Shown here: positions 10,290-21,780 of the stretch, piece after piece
How positions within the stretch are numbered: position 1 is the first letter of the stretch
Layout: each line of letters opens with the position of its first letter
Assembly: GCA_964019695.1 (NCBI GenBank)
Contig: OZ026516.1
Location: 102,858,368-102,922,367 of the forward strand
Source of the DNA: Loripinus fragilis
Lineage: Eukaryota > Mollusca > Bivalvia > Lucinida > Lucinidae
Length of the DNA stretch: 64,000 nucleotides
Direction of reading: 5' to 3'
Notes under the pieces: model-generated
The model's input: the letters and a program-made list of their open reading frames with translations, nothing else
Database searches by the model: none
What the model was told of the DNA's origin: nothing
Translations under genes and position numbers: made by a program

Positions 10290-12072
10290 CCTACCATCTT
10301 ATCAATAGATAAGTCTTTAAGTCAGAACCGTCATAGAGTCTGAAGTCGGACCAACTGGCGTTCAATTAAAGAGTAAAGCAAAGTTGCCAACCGTGCTTGG
10401 GTTGACCACCAAGCATGCAGCTTGTTGCAATACCTAAATGTTATAGCCAATCTTTTTATAATGGGAAATCATTCTAATAAGCTGCACTGCAAAATTATGA
10501 GAGCCAACAATCTTCTTCAATCTATAACCAAGTCACCATAGAATTCAGGTTCCGAAAGTCCTTGGTGCAAAAAAGATTTAAGATCAACTTGGAATTTAGA
10601 TATTAAATCTTAGTATCGTCTATAAATTTAGAAAACGTTTTGTGGAGTTTACGATACCGAAAGCCTTGTTTAAGAAGTTTCTGAGTTAACAATTCATTAT
10701 AAGTGTTAAAGTCAGCAACATAGGATGAAGAACTAGGAACATTATTCACCATCTAAAAATGGGAAATTGACAATTTCATAATCAAAATCGATACGTTTAT
10801 CATTAGTTTTGGTAGAAACAATATCATTATAAATGGACAAATGCAAGTCTAAACACGCGGTCTCCATATCAGAGGTTTTAGCTTTGTTAAGTTGGAGCTC
10901 CGAAGGGTATATTTGACTTATCAAAATAAACGTTATTAATGTTTAAAATATTATTCAAATATCTGGATGTAGTGTTAAAAGCATCAATAATATCAGCCTG
11001 CTTATCATCAGAAAGAAAAATCATAAAGTTCTCTTTCATAACAAAACAGGAATAAATCGGCAACCAGGAGAGCACAATTAGTGCCCATAGGAATCCCAAC
11101 TACTTGTCTATACAACTTGGTGGCTTAGGCTGCTGTCCGTTCTAAGGCGATGGATCAGTTGTTTTTGACTTTTTGTTTATTGTTACTCCCATTGTGGGAG
11201 TCTGTAATTGTTCTATATTTTGTTGTACGTTACTTTATGTCCATTCTAGTATTGTAATCATCTTGATGGGGAAGAGAGAGCTGATTGCTTTGCTTAATTT
11301 GTCTTCCTGGTGTCTTGTGATGTTTGAGCGGCTCTTCCTCGTGGTGCCATGGGGTTGTCTGCAGTTTGTGATTGTGGTATTTCCTGATCATACTCACTTA
11401 TTATTTTTGGTCCCAATCGATAAAAATGTTGTCCAACAAAAAGGCCAGTGCATCACATACATTTTCACAAGACCATGCATGGTATTTTTAGGGTTTTCCA
11501 AAGTAAATAACGTGTTTCTGTCATAACATGCAAGGTAAGGAGAGCTTTCTCTATTGAAGGTTCTTTCAAAAAGATCAATAAGTTTATCTTTAATTAAACT
11601 ATGAGATACAGTCGTGTAAAGAAAATCTCCAGCTTAAAGTTAATCTAAAAGGTCACCTGAATTTTTGATAGACCAAAATAGATTTTAGGGGATCTTTTAA
11701 ATACCTTTTCACATTACTTAATCACATGTTTTTAACAGCTGTAAGGCATGAAGTTAACAATCTTGAAAGTTATGTTGTCATAAAAGAACTAGAACTACAG
11801 TAGCAATAAATCTTGTTTTATTGGGGTTTTATGGAGTTTAGGTAACCAGAACAACTTTGGAACTCTGTCTTGGTTTTCTTTAGCTTTGACGCCAAAATGT
11901 AGGACTGTATGACAACCATGCCCGTCGACAACTACCCTCTCACTCAAAGAAGGCTGCAGTTTAAAGGCCTTAGTGTCACAAGCTCACGTTTAAGAGTATT
12001 AATATAAAACAATCGTCAAACAACTACAACATTGTTAGCAACTTTTTCTGTCAGAACCAAAACATAGTTCAT
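10290..12072 (-). pseudogene. Penelope-like reverse transcriptase, inactivated
   Basis: Minus-strand blocks in order: NYVLVLTEKVANNVVVV, then LTSCLTAVKN, LYTTVSHSLIKDKLIDLFER, KLYRQVVGIPMGTNCA, SRYLNNILNI, SELQLNKAKTSDME, FDYEIVNFPFLDGE and QKLLKQGFRYRKLHKTFSKF. These are the fingers, palm and thumb blocks of Penelope-like RTs. The catalytic YxDD position reads YLNN, so both aspartates are replaced. In-frame stops and a ~50-codon loss after FLDGE also kill it. A family B repeat lies between LSIGT and KLYRQ. The protein in active relatives copies RNA into DNA during transposition. Confidence 0.75.
11122..11406 (+). mobile_element. family B repeat inserted in the Penelope-like RT
   Basis: It runs from 'ggcttaggctgctgtcc' to 'actcacttattatt'. 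The RT frame is continuous on either side once it is removed. A 5-bp 'ttggt' occurs at both edges (11117-11121 and 11407-11411) and may be the target duplication. Confidence 0.75.
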
Positions 12073-12121
12073 ACACATTATTATAACAGTAACTTGATCT
12101 GGCGTACTGTATCACGTCGAG

Positions 12122-12184
12122 TGGACGAGGTCATACCATGGGAATCTCGCGTCAAGGGTGATCCCCATGGTATGACCTCGTCCA
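12122..12184. repeat. 21-bp perfect hairpin near the left end of the Crypton-like element
   Basis: The arm 12122-12142 ('tggacgaggtcatacc' followed by 'atggg') is perfectly complementary to 12164-12184, with a 21-bp spacer. Each arm includes the palindrome CCATGG. It lies 50 bp inside the element end, so it may be a recombinase-binding or structural site. Confidence 0.85.
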
Positions 12185-12349
12185 ATTGTACAGTTCATGA
12201 GTTTTGCACCGGTAAAAACTTCTCCTGAAGTGCCAGCTAGCGTTGAACTGAAGGATGACACACTTGACTTGAAATTGGGTGCGATCATGGTTGACGGATT
12301 ACACATCACAAGAGTTGCAGCAGCTTGTTCTCTTTACACCCGCTGATTA

Positions 12350-12856
12350 CAAATATGTTCTTAAAAAGGTTATCCCTTGGAAGCAAAGAATGCATCGAAG
12401 AACTGAAATTAGAGTGTGAAGTTTTCTGGGCCAGACTAGCTAGTTTCAGTCATTTAGGCCTCATCAGTGACCCTCTAATAATTTCAAAGTTCCCAAATGA
12501 AACCAATGATCCCAAAGGACAAGAAAATAAAATCTACACTATAGTGAAGGGCAGTGAGACGTTCTACCGCTGCCACACAGTCCCAATCACCAGCTGTAGT
12601 GAAGTCAAATATGTTCTTAAAAAGGTTATCCCATGGAAGCAAAGAATGCATCGAAGAATTGAAATTAGAGTGTAAAGTTTTCTGGGCCAGACAAGCTAGT
12701 TTCGGTCATTTAGGCCTCATCAGTGACCCTTTAATAATTTCAAAGTTCCCAAATGAAACTAATGATCCCAAAGGACAAGAAAATAAAATCTACACTATAG
12801 TGAAGGGCAGTGAGACGTTCTACCGCTGCCACACAGTCCCAATCACCAGCTGTAGT
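12350..12856. repeat. 256-bp tandem duplication (two units)
   Basis: Unit 1 is 12350-12605 and unit 2 is 12606-12856, differing at a handful of positions. The + strand frame MFLKRLS...ECIEELKLE...ITSCS stays open for about 85 codons in both units. However, the 256-bp period puts the units in different frames, and I recognise no protein family. High similarity implies a duplication younger than the surrounding decay. Confidence 0.9.
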
Positions 12857-12863
12857 ATGTTGC

Positions 12864-14284
12864 TCATCTTTTTTGCATTTCATACGACGCTACAGCATAA
12901 TTATTTATACTATGAACATTTCTGTGCCCTGTCAGTTGTTGAATTGTTGTTGGGTGGAGTCCAGCATGTAGTAATTTTGTACATGTAGATTTTTGGGCAC
13001 TATGATTTGTTTTCCTGCCAGGCAGATCTGCTTCCTTAGCCATATTTTTCATGATTGCCCGGAGAGTGTTTTCACCAAGAGGCTGACTTTTATACCACTC
13101 AGTATCATTGGGTTTACGATTGTATTTGATTGCCAAATAAAATGGACTGTCTGGACTGTTCATGCTTTCTGGCCTGTGGCTCCTAAAACTTTTGTAAGCA
13201 TTTACAGGACAGTTCTCCACATCAATTTCAATGGAAAATTGTTTCGGTTTGAATGCTTGGGTACTGTTCCCCACTCCAGTTCACTTTTTTGTCCCTTTCA
13301 TGGTACTCCAGGTATTCTTGGCCCAGTTCATTTCTTTTAAGTTCTATGTCTCCCCATCGTAATTTATGATTTTCAGTCCCTCCACGAAGTCTGAATTGCA
13401 TTGTGTTTTGTAGCCACATTTTATTTTGTAACTATTTTGGACTTGGGTGTCCGATGCATCCTTTTTCGGCCATAAGCTTTTCTTTGCTGGGTGTGATTGG
13501 TTCTGAAGCTTGTGGTTTACTACCTTTCTCTTTTTGTTTGAGCTCTTTTCGTTTGGACATGAGAACTGTTCTTGATGTTTGAAATTGTTTATCCGTCACC
13601 TTATCAAAAGGATATTTGTTTTCTTTGAGATACCTGGCAATGGAACGATGGTAGCTGGTTAGTGTATCAGGTTCGTAATCAGTTCCATCATTTTTTTGAA
13701 TTTAGAGTTAGAATGATCCAACATAGTTATCGAGCTGTTCTGCTTCAATTTCTAGAATATTTCGGTTCTCATACCTTGGCTGCGATTTTAACCATTGACT
13801 AAAATGTTTTATAAATGACTCTGTTTTCCTTACCATGCTTTGGTTCCTCATTTTGTCAATAAATTAATTTTTTCATCATCAATGACCTCAACAAATACAG
13901 GAGCTCTTCGATGAACTTAATTTTGATTACATGTAGAAAGTGCTGAATTGATGTGGTTTTGATCATTTTCATTGTTCATTTCCTGGTAATTTTTGCTCTC
14001 TTCACCCAGATTCTGCCTCATTTAGATTTAGTTTGGATCATTGAAGAAGATGCATTATTTTCTTGGTAACTTTCATTCAGTTGGTTTTGATTTTCAGGCA
14101 TGTTGTTTTGATTTGTTTCATTTCAAAAGCTTACTTCAAAAAACTGGGTTCCCTGTGGCATGTCTAAATTGTCTGCGAGAAAGTCATTGTTTCCCATCAA
14201 ATCAAAAGATCCCTGCTGGGGGGAAATAGCATCAAAGTCATAAGTCAATAGCGCCTTAATGTCTAGTGTTTTCAATTCTTCCAT
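12864..14284 (-). pseudogene. DUF3504/Crypton-type tyrosine recombinase-like gene, decayed
   Basis: The minus strand starts MEELKTLDIKALLTYDF at 14284 (a 53-codon open stretch). A Q/N-rich region follows, then IKHFSQWLKSQPRYENRNIL (~13800), DYEPDTLTSYHRSIARYLKE (~13680), LRGGTENHKLRWGD (~13370), and after a frameshift near 13265, DVENCPVNAYKSF, SHRPESMNSPDSPFYLA, PGRKTNHSAQ, QQLTGHRNVHSINNYAVAS (to ~12890). This is the DUF3504 domain related to Crypton tyrosine recombinases. The H-x-x-R box reads HSAQ, so its arginine is gone by what looks like a CpG transition. The later GH and candidate Tyr remain. Stops near 13715 and 14125 and the frameshift make it a pseudogene. It could instead derive from a domesticated DUF3504 host gene. 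Confidence 0.7.
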
Positions 14285-14811
14285 CGTTTGGATCAACAGA
14301 ATGTCTATTGAGCTTCTATGTCTACCATAAATACTTTATTCAGATTTTTACTTGGCTACCTAATGTACACTGGCTATCAAATATCTAGAAGCCCCTCCAG
14401 CAATATTCAGCAAGTCATTTTTTACAGCGTCCATTCGGTTTGTTTATATTTTTCTAAGCAGACGCCTTCAATTTTAACAGCACATTCAAGCAGTGCGAGG
14501 TTACATAAATAAGTAATAATTTATTATTTTAGAATGTTTCACATCCCTATGCAAACAGAAAATGTGTTTAAATTGGTCTAGAGTGAATTTATCGGAAAAG
14601 AAAACCGAGCTGTTGTTAGCTCTTTGTACTATTAATAGGTCTAAAAATAGACGGGGGTATTTTCTGTGGAAATTGAAAGTAGTCCGAGCATCGTTTTAAA
14701 GGATAGTGATATGGATACAGAAGACCTCAGTTCGTTGATCTGGCTTTCTGGATCAGCCCGCAAGAAAACAGAGAGTTCAAAGGGCATATCATTTATAGGT
14801 ATATAATAAAT

Positions 14812-16640
14812 ATATAACTCCTGAATACCTAATTAGAGATGACGAAGAGAAGGTTTAGGGGGTTAAAGATGTGTATTACAAGAATAAAATGAAATACGAG
14901 TACTAATAATTTTACAAATGTTGATCTTCCATTCCTTCAAGGCAACAGGTTAAACATTTTCACGTTTACACCATCGATTACTGAAGTCATTTAACGAAGC
15001 AGCTATCTCCCTACAACATTTAGGGAAATCAATATAATAGTGAAATCTATATTTAGGGCCTTTAGAAATAATATTGCAAACTCTAGCATCAGGAATGACA
15101 TTTAGATTACCTGTAGTCTCAAGCCCTGCAGGACGATATAAATAATTAGAATTTCGCCAATCTCAGGCGTCAGGAGTATTGACACCTATATATCAGTTAC
15201 ACTTTTATTAAAGTTAAATATATTAGACCTAATTGGTTTGTTATATTCAAAGCAAAGGATTGGAGTTTATGAATTATTAAAGTAATTTGGAATATATGAA
15301 ATTACGGAATTATCTTAAAGATATTATGTAAATCAGTAAACTCCATACCTTTGTTAATGAAAGGAATTTTGATGAAATGTTGTTTATGGTTGACCTCAGA
15401 ATCGATATAAGGACTAAGAAAATGTTGAACATAACACCTTGTAAGAAGTCCTGCTTTATAATTTTTGTTAGCTCTATCGTAAAGTTTAATAGCCTCTAAC
15501 TGTAAATTACGTTAAGCTGAGTTAGGCAAGGAACTTAAAAATGAAAGTAAGCCATGCCAACCATGATTATTCAAAGCTATAGAAAGATCCTTTGGAGAAG
15601 TATTCATGCGTTTTTTGTACAAATTTTGCGCTTAATGTTGCCATTTTTACATTAACCATGAGATCTACTTTTACGTGTTTTACATTCCAAAAGAGAAAAA
15701 AAACATCAAAATTGGGCATTTTAGAAATATTACCTTTATGGTATATATTATCATTTAAACGTAAAGGAAAAGGTAATTGCAAAAAAAATTATCCATTTTA
15801 GTTAAGTTTCATGTCTCTTTATATTTTTTAATCTAGGTGATGAGTTTGGATCATATATAATTTTTTTAACTGGTTGAATTAAAATTTTACTAGATAAATG
15901 ATCATTATTTTTGAAATGATGATAAAGAAATGTGTCAAATTTGTTAGGCTTTTTTCATTTTATGAAAGTGGTCACGAAACCTAGTCTTAAAGGATCGGCC
16001 AGTTTGTCCAACATATTGCATGCCACAATTCATTTCAGTTCAAGTTATAACATAAATAAGATCAATTGAAAGTCTGTCTATATCATTATAATTTATAATG
16101 GAAAACTGTCTACCATTTACAAATGATGTAAGGGTAGTTTTATTACATAAATGTATGCAACAGAGAAACCTCTTAGCATTGCACTTAGATACATTAGGAT
16201 ACATGTCTTTTGAATGTATTTAAATGGTTTAGTATACCCTTTGATAATAGGTGAGCTGCGAGGAGATAATTGAATGGTGGGAACCATGTTCCGAATATTG
16301 TTAACAGAACTAGGAATATGAACAGAAGACGCCAAATATAACCTACTGGGAGAAATGTTTAATTTTGCTAATTTAGTTCTTATCTTAAAAGTTGTGTTGG
16401 TAAGTAACATCCCAAGACAAGCGATCAACACACTGGTTATTAAGATGATACAACCATTATAAGTATGTGTCCTTGAAAAAAGGAAGGTAAAACGAATATA
16501 CACAATAATCCAAATGGCTAATACAAGTCCACAGAGATCAAGAAGGCAGCAGTTAAACAACGGGGTACATGTATGGAAATCGGTCATCTAGTGATCATAA
16601 ATGCAGTACAGGACATAGAGGATATCCAGTGAAAGGAATA
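14812..16640 (-). pseudogene. GIY-YIG endonuclease half of the Penelope-like element
   Basis: Minus-strand blocks: NKTTLTSFVNGRQFSIINY (~16130-16075), SIDLIYVIT then CGMQYVGQTGRSFKTRFRDH (~16062-15968, the GIY-YIG fold signature as IYV and YVG), PFPLRLNDNIYHKGNISKMP (~15780-15715), KRHFIKIPFINKG-like text (~15370), then NSNYLYRPAG, NVIPDARV and ISKGPKYRF (~15150-15040), ending at RHL-LGIQELY (14812). In live elements the nuclease nicks the target. Stops split the frame, for example just after IYVIT. The 71-codon frame at 15567-15782 is one surviving piece. Confidence 0.7.
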
Positions 16641-16755
16641 AAGGAAGATGATTGTACACGCAATCACTAGGATTGGAATAATAAGAGCATTAAATGAAAG
16701 TGTCTGGATACTTTTTGGGGCCACCACTCAAAAGAGACAAAACAACTCTGATAAT

Positions 16756-16880
16756 CAAAGTGAGAAAGACAGCAACAATCAAGAATCGATACAATCAAGT
16801 ACCACGCCTGTCCCAAGTTACCAAATGGGAAAGAAACAAAACACAATAAAAATCACAAACAAGAGCCAAGAGGCCAATAT
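16756..16880 (-). mobile_element. family A fragment upstream of the Penelope-like element
   Basis: 'aatcgatacaatcaagtacc' and 'aaatgggaaagaaac' match 9796-9860. It lies just upstream (in element orientation) of the GIY-YIG half. This could be the tail of a head-to-tail neighbour, the 'pLTR' arrangement of Penelope-like elements. Confidence 0.55.
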
Positions 16881-18635
16881 GTTAAGAAGACCACAGACGA
16901 CAAAGAAAAAGGAACTCTTTTCTTGAATGCAAGCTACTTTAATACCCAAACCAGTTTGACTAGGATATACACGCTTGGTTTTACTGCATGTGCTACTGAT
17001 ATGCAGGTATGCGCATAAAATAGTTTGATTTTACATTGTTCATAAACTTCATTTACTGCTAGGAAATTACTCACTACTCGGACACCTGGTGACCATAAGC
17101 TTTTAGCTTACTGTCAGATCCTGGTCCATTGGCCCTGTATTATATTGTCTAAAATTCAATCGACTTTTTGAGCACCAAAGCTTATGTTTAAACTGGTGAA
17201 TAGGAAAAAAAATCAAAAATTTAGCTGCCATCTCTTTTGGTTTATTTTAACACTTACGTTATTACTATAACAATTTGAGGCCAACATTTTTCTAGTGATA
17301 CATTGTAAAATATTATATGCTAAAACCAACTGCTAACTGGTCACCTTAAATTTTTACGCTAGTTCAGAAAGTGAAACAAAGGGTATAAAACAATGACGTG
17401 TACTTCTTGCACGGACGAAGCTAGAGAAAAGGTACCCTCATGTTAAAAAGTCACACTTTTTCTACGATATAAACCATAGCACAAATTAACGTTTTTGTTT
17501 GTTTAGAGGTGTTACTGGCTAGCGTGATATAAGAAGAATAAATCTCAAAAGTTTTGAATCCATCGGACTCGTCGTTTTTGCTACTCAACAATATAATACA
17601 AACACTTTTAGCAGGCTAATCATTGAAATTCAGCTTTAAGCTTGCAATTAACATAGAGACTTTGCACTGCTCTGTACGCTTAATTTTCAGTGACACGGCA
17701 TTGAAATTTTCAGCGATTATTCATTATCACCAGACGTCACCGTCCTTCTTATAGAATTAAAAAAAATTGTAATGCAACCAAATCGATTTTTAAACTCTCA
17801 CATTGAAACCGGAAGTGTACAGTAGTCGTACAACAATATTCGCCAAAAATGGACTAATCAAGTTCTACTGTGTTTGGCCTACAGTGTTCTAATAAAATTA
17901 AGTGCATTTGACAATTTTACCAGGAAATACTGGTGAATTTCAAAAATCTCAAAAAATTTTGAAAAATGCAACATTTTAAAAATGCGTGAAAAATCCACCA
18001 TAAGCAAAATTTCAATTGTTTGGTGTTTTTCAAGTCGGACAGACCAGTTTGTAACCACCTAAACGTCTATTTTATATAAAAAAAAATACTCTCAAAACCA
18101 TTTTTTCTTTAAAAAAAAAAAGTCGACTTTTGCATTTTTAACCCAAAAAACTTTGAAGTAAAAGAAAACTGTTCGAAAACACTGCTAAACGTTTGCCCAT
18201 TAAAATGCACATATATAGGCAAAAAATCATTTCAATTTTACTAGCGTTTGGTCAAAAATAATGAGTTTGAAAAGTGACCAACTAGAACCTGGTTTTAGTA
18301 TACCTGTTACTGTCATGGTCATCACCTCCGTCTCAATGCAATCTAACAGAAAATGGAGCATTGTCAATTAAAAGGCAACGCAATATCAGTTGATTTTCAG
18401 CATTCTCACGAGACCTGACGATACCTCATCTAGATCTCTCGCATTTCGCGCTTTGAATTATGGGTTGCTAGCGATATCAGGCAAGTCTCGCTCAATTCTC
18501 GCGCTCATGTAGTGAGATGATTTATTGTTAAAATCGCTGTAAGAGAATTTTTTGAAAGTTTACCATATCTCTTTTAGTTGATATTTATTGGATTTAAAGC
18601 CCTGAGTCATGCAAGCAGTGATCGCATAATATATA
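16881..18635. other. AT-rich stretch, no gene or repeat recognised
   Basis: It holds A/T runs (for example 18077-18120) and no long open frame. A short region at 18400-18500 is richer in CpG. I see nothing I can name. Confidence 0.5.
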
Positions 18636-19644
18636 CTTTAGGACTTTGAAAACGCATCACCCAGATAAAATACTTTATTTCACAAGCTCTGATAATGTCA
18701 ACAAGATAATTGTTACTGCATATCATAGTCTGACCAACTAGTAGTGTGTCCTAGAAAATTCATGGTTGTAAATTTACTTAAAGGTATTAAAAAGTATCCG
18801 TTTCAAGACAGGGGTGGTCGATTTTGAATGGCACAAAATCAGCTTCAAGTAAACACGCGTTAGTTTTGATTCCAGAGTCAACAGATTTGCGTCCATTACT
18901 TCTTTCACGATAACACATTCATCATTGAACGATTAGAAACGAATTGACAGTTCGGTATGCTCAAAATTACACCCCTTTAAAAATACCGACATACCCCAAC
19001 CACCCTGATTACTATAGTCTAGTAATAACATTCAACGTCTTGGGTCTTTCAAAGTTTCGATTTTTTACGCCCGGTTTTATTGGAAGAGGCTAAGGGCATA
19101 CACAAATGACAGATAATGCATAAATTACGTTTGTATCACGTGTTTTTGTATTGTGCAAGTGACGTTAACGTATTTTTTTAGACGTTCTCGATCACATGAC
19201 AGCAGATCTCCTGCCATGATTCACACCAAAACGTCTTCCCCACAAGACATCCAGTGTATGTAGTCAATATCAGTAATGAAAGCGTGCATAAAGGTAACTT
19301 ATGGAGATGTTTCTAAAATGGAGCTATAAATTAATGTTCAAATTTGACGTTTATTTTCAAAATATTGAAGTTATCAATTACTTTTAATTAGAAAAAAGTC
19401 TATAAACTCTTTTGGTGATATGGTATCATACGCGCCACAGTTTAAACATAAAAATAAAGTTTCTGAAAGCTGTATGTACCCACGTGACGTCATCAGCAGC
19501 GTCGCGTGAAAGTGCAGTCAAATTAACGACTGATTCATACCAATTCTCGGTTGCACATTAAAACCTGTGAGTAACTTTTCAATCACATATACAGTTTGAA
19601 AGAAAAGTGCAAAAATATGGTGATGCGTTTTCAAAGTCCTCTAG
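18636..19644. mobile_element. 1-kb non-coding TIR element (GGACTTTgAAAACGCA ends)
   Basis: The left end 'aggactttgaaaacgcatca' (from 18640) is the exact inverse of the right end 'tgatgcgttttcaaagtcct' (19621-19640), with one more C/G pair inside each. No transposase frame lies between. A second element with nearly the same ends is in a glutamine synthetase intron (49619-50436). The interiors look different apart from a few TGACGTCA-like words. Confidence 0.75.
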
Positions 19645-21424
19645 GATATGTTAATAAAAACAGCGAGTGAATGGCTGTTCAATCCCAGTGTGTACCGAGC
19701 GAAAGGCGACAGGTTGGTGCGTGCTAGAGTGCTTCCTGTCTGCGACAATGGCCTTTCAGCTGCTAACAGTAAGGCTGCATTTTTTTTACAGTTTACGCTT
19801 CTCGATAAAACGTTTGATCTGTGCTGCAGTTGGTGTTTCTACCCCCTACAGCTGCATCGATACTACAGTTTAAGCGCATGTATCGACGTAATACAGTGTA
19901 TTATGCATATATCCATTCTCCTTAAACATTTTGCTATTAATTCGGTCAAAACTTAAACAAAACGTACTTTGAACAACGAATTAAAATGTTGTGATTTTTT
20001 TTAATTCTTATCTCACTGTACTTGTTACGGTATATCTTTAATAGAGATCATTTGCTCAACGGTGTTCATTGATATTAGAAGTGTATAGTAATTATTATCA
20101 ACCATTAAAGATGCATAGCGTATTGAGAGTTTTTATCAAGCAGAATGTTGGGAGACTGCTCATACAAAAGGTAAGCGAACTTTATCCCCGTCAATGCCTA
20201 ATGGAATATTCCATCCATATTTTGTCACTGTTTTTTTAATGATCTAGTATCGATTAAAATGCTTTCAAGTAGAGGTTTGAAGAAAGAAATGTTCAAAATT
20301 GTTTAAGCTTCCTGCTACTGCTGCACGGGGTGCAACGTGTTGTGTTTTAGTGCTAAGTATTTTTTCTTATTTTCTTTTTTTTTTTTTTTTTTTCATATAA
20401 AATATTAATTGAAAGCATGTTATCATATGTGATCTAATGCATGGTGTGGAGACTGTATTTTGCTATTTTATGCTGTTTACACCTTGAAATAAAGTCTCGA
20501 CTGAAACACGAGTTATTATCATAATTCAGACATAATTTCCATATTCAAAATACAGTCTCAATTACATACTAAGCAACACCTATTAAAGCGAGTTTATATG
20601 AAAAAAAATCGAAACAAATGACCACAAAAATACAATTCTTTGCATTAGATGCTGCGTGTTACGGCATACCACCTGGATTTTCCCTTTTGCTGTCATGCCC
20701 ATAACAGGACTCAAACACAATACGATTAAATGCATTTGACAATTTATACCATTTTGATAACAAAACATATACTTGAGCCATGTATTTTAAACTACTTTAC
20801 TCTGTGATGATGTATTTTGCAAACGTCGGCCCGAATCCGTGAATCTAAAGGTTTCCCTGAAAGATGCTTTTTGAAAACAAAATACTTTCTCAAGAAAATT
20901 ACGACTAAACGACTAAAAATCATGCAAACATTACGCGACATGCAATGAGTTAAAAGCAAATTAAGCCACACGACGAAAAAGACCATTTTTACCCATTTAA
21001 GCCGAATGGAAATTCCCACTTTTACCAATTGGGCCATTCCATTTCCGTTTTAAGGGTTGCTGGGTGGTATTTTTCAATTTTATTCAAATTTTAATAGAAC
21101 CTTCTGTTTGCAAACAGTGGAGACTCTTTTCAGACACCGCATTATGCGGTGTCTGATCTGGGTCTGCACTCTTTGCCTATGCCCCACAAAAAGGTCGCAT
21201 ATGCTTAAAAAGATGTCCGATACGCAACTGAGCGTAAACAGTAAATGCGGTAAAATGTTTAAGAATTAAATAGTGTAAAAATTATTTTTGTTTGAATGAC
21301 AATGGCATCTATTATACATATATATAAATTTGCATAAGGAAGTGATAAAGCTCGTGGATAATCTCCACATACAGGCGAACAACCCATGGTATAACTATTA
21401 CGAATGCTTTTCATTTTCGTTTCC
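19645..21424. other. unrecognised stretch with poly-T and a small hairpin
   Basis: A T run lies near 20371-20393 and an AATAAA at 20488-20493, which could be the 3' end of an old transcript or retro-insertion. At 21135-21155 'cagacaccgcattatgcggtgtctg' forms a 12-bp-arm hairpin beside family-G-like text. No supported gene. Confidence 0.4.
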
Positions 21425-21780
21425 TGTGTGTGAAGGTCACACGCATAATGATATAGGTATTTCCTACTATGGTTTGCATGCTAAGGTCATATCACAAGCA
21501 TAGTGTTATAGGCGCGTATTTCCTTCTACGGTTTGCATATGAAGGTCGAACAAATTGCTAAAAGCGTACATTACCTTCTATGGTTTCCACGCAAAGGTCA
21601 CAAACACATTGTTATCTTCATGACGGTCACAAACATAGGCATGCAATACCTTCCATGGTTTGCATATGACGGTCACAAACATAGGCATGCAATACCTTCC
21701 ATGGTTTGCATATGACGGTCACAAACATAGACGTGCATTTCCTTCTATGGTTTGCCTGTGAACGGTACAAGCATCGTAAT
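21425..21780. repeat. 46-bp minisatellite with diverged flanking units
   Basis: The unit 'gacggtcacaaacataggca' plus 'tgcaataccttccatggttt' plus 'gcatat' repeats at 21622, 21668 and 21714 with period 46. More diverged units ('ttccttctatggtttgcata', 'aaggtcac') extend back to about 21425. Confidence 0.85.

Larger units (their letters stand above)
12073..14811 (-). mobile_element. Crypton-like element inserted in the Penelope-like element
   Basis: The boundaries come from the interrupted host reading frame. Host sequence stops at 12072 ('aacatagttcat') and resumes at 14812 ('atataactcctg'), with no clear target duplication. The 2739-bp insert starts 'acacattattataacagtaa' and ends 'ggtatataataaat'. 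It contains a hairpin at 12122-12184, a 256-bp tandem duplication (12350-12856) and a minus-strand relic of a DUF3504/Crypton-type tyrosine recombinase (12864-14284). Lack of long TIRs and of a clear target duplication fits Cryptons, which integrate by site-specific recombination. A second element near 53855-54731 shares both ends. Confidence 0.6.
9785..16640 (-). mobile_element. Penelope-like retroelement with N-terminal GIY-YIG domain (Naiad-like), split by two insertions
   Basis: On the minus strand, translated blocks run in this order: a Cys/His-rich segment (about 16170-16070), a GIY-YIG nuclease (16062-15960), a middle domain (15780-14830), then, after a 2.74-kb insertion (12073-14811), the reverse transcriptase (12072-10290) and a 3' tail (10072-9785). 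The middle domain ends GIQELY at 14812 and the RT half resumes MNYVLV at 12072. This is the spacing expected of one uninterrupted protein. A family B repeat (11122-11406) splits the RT. Published permuted Penelope-like elements with N-terminal GIY-YIG (Naiads) have this order. Many stops and frameshifts show it is dead. Confidence 0.75.

Noticed and set aside
12325..12988. Two overlapping + strand frames sharing MFLKRLS...
   Set aside because: They are the two units of a 256-bp tandem duplication, read opposite to the recombinase relic, and match no family I know.
16117..16587. 156-codon minus-strand hydrophobic frame
   Set aside because: It is an alternate frame over the Penelope-like element's N-terminal region. 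The real element text is split across frames there.
21425..21780. CRISPR-like regular repeat
   Set aside because: It is a contiguous 46-bp minisatellite with no unique spacers, in a eukaryotic genome.
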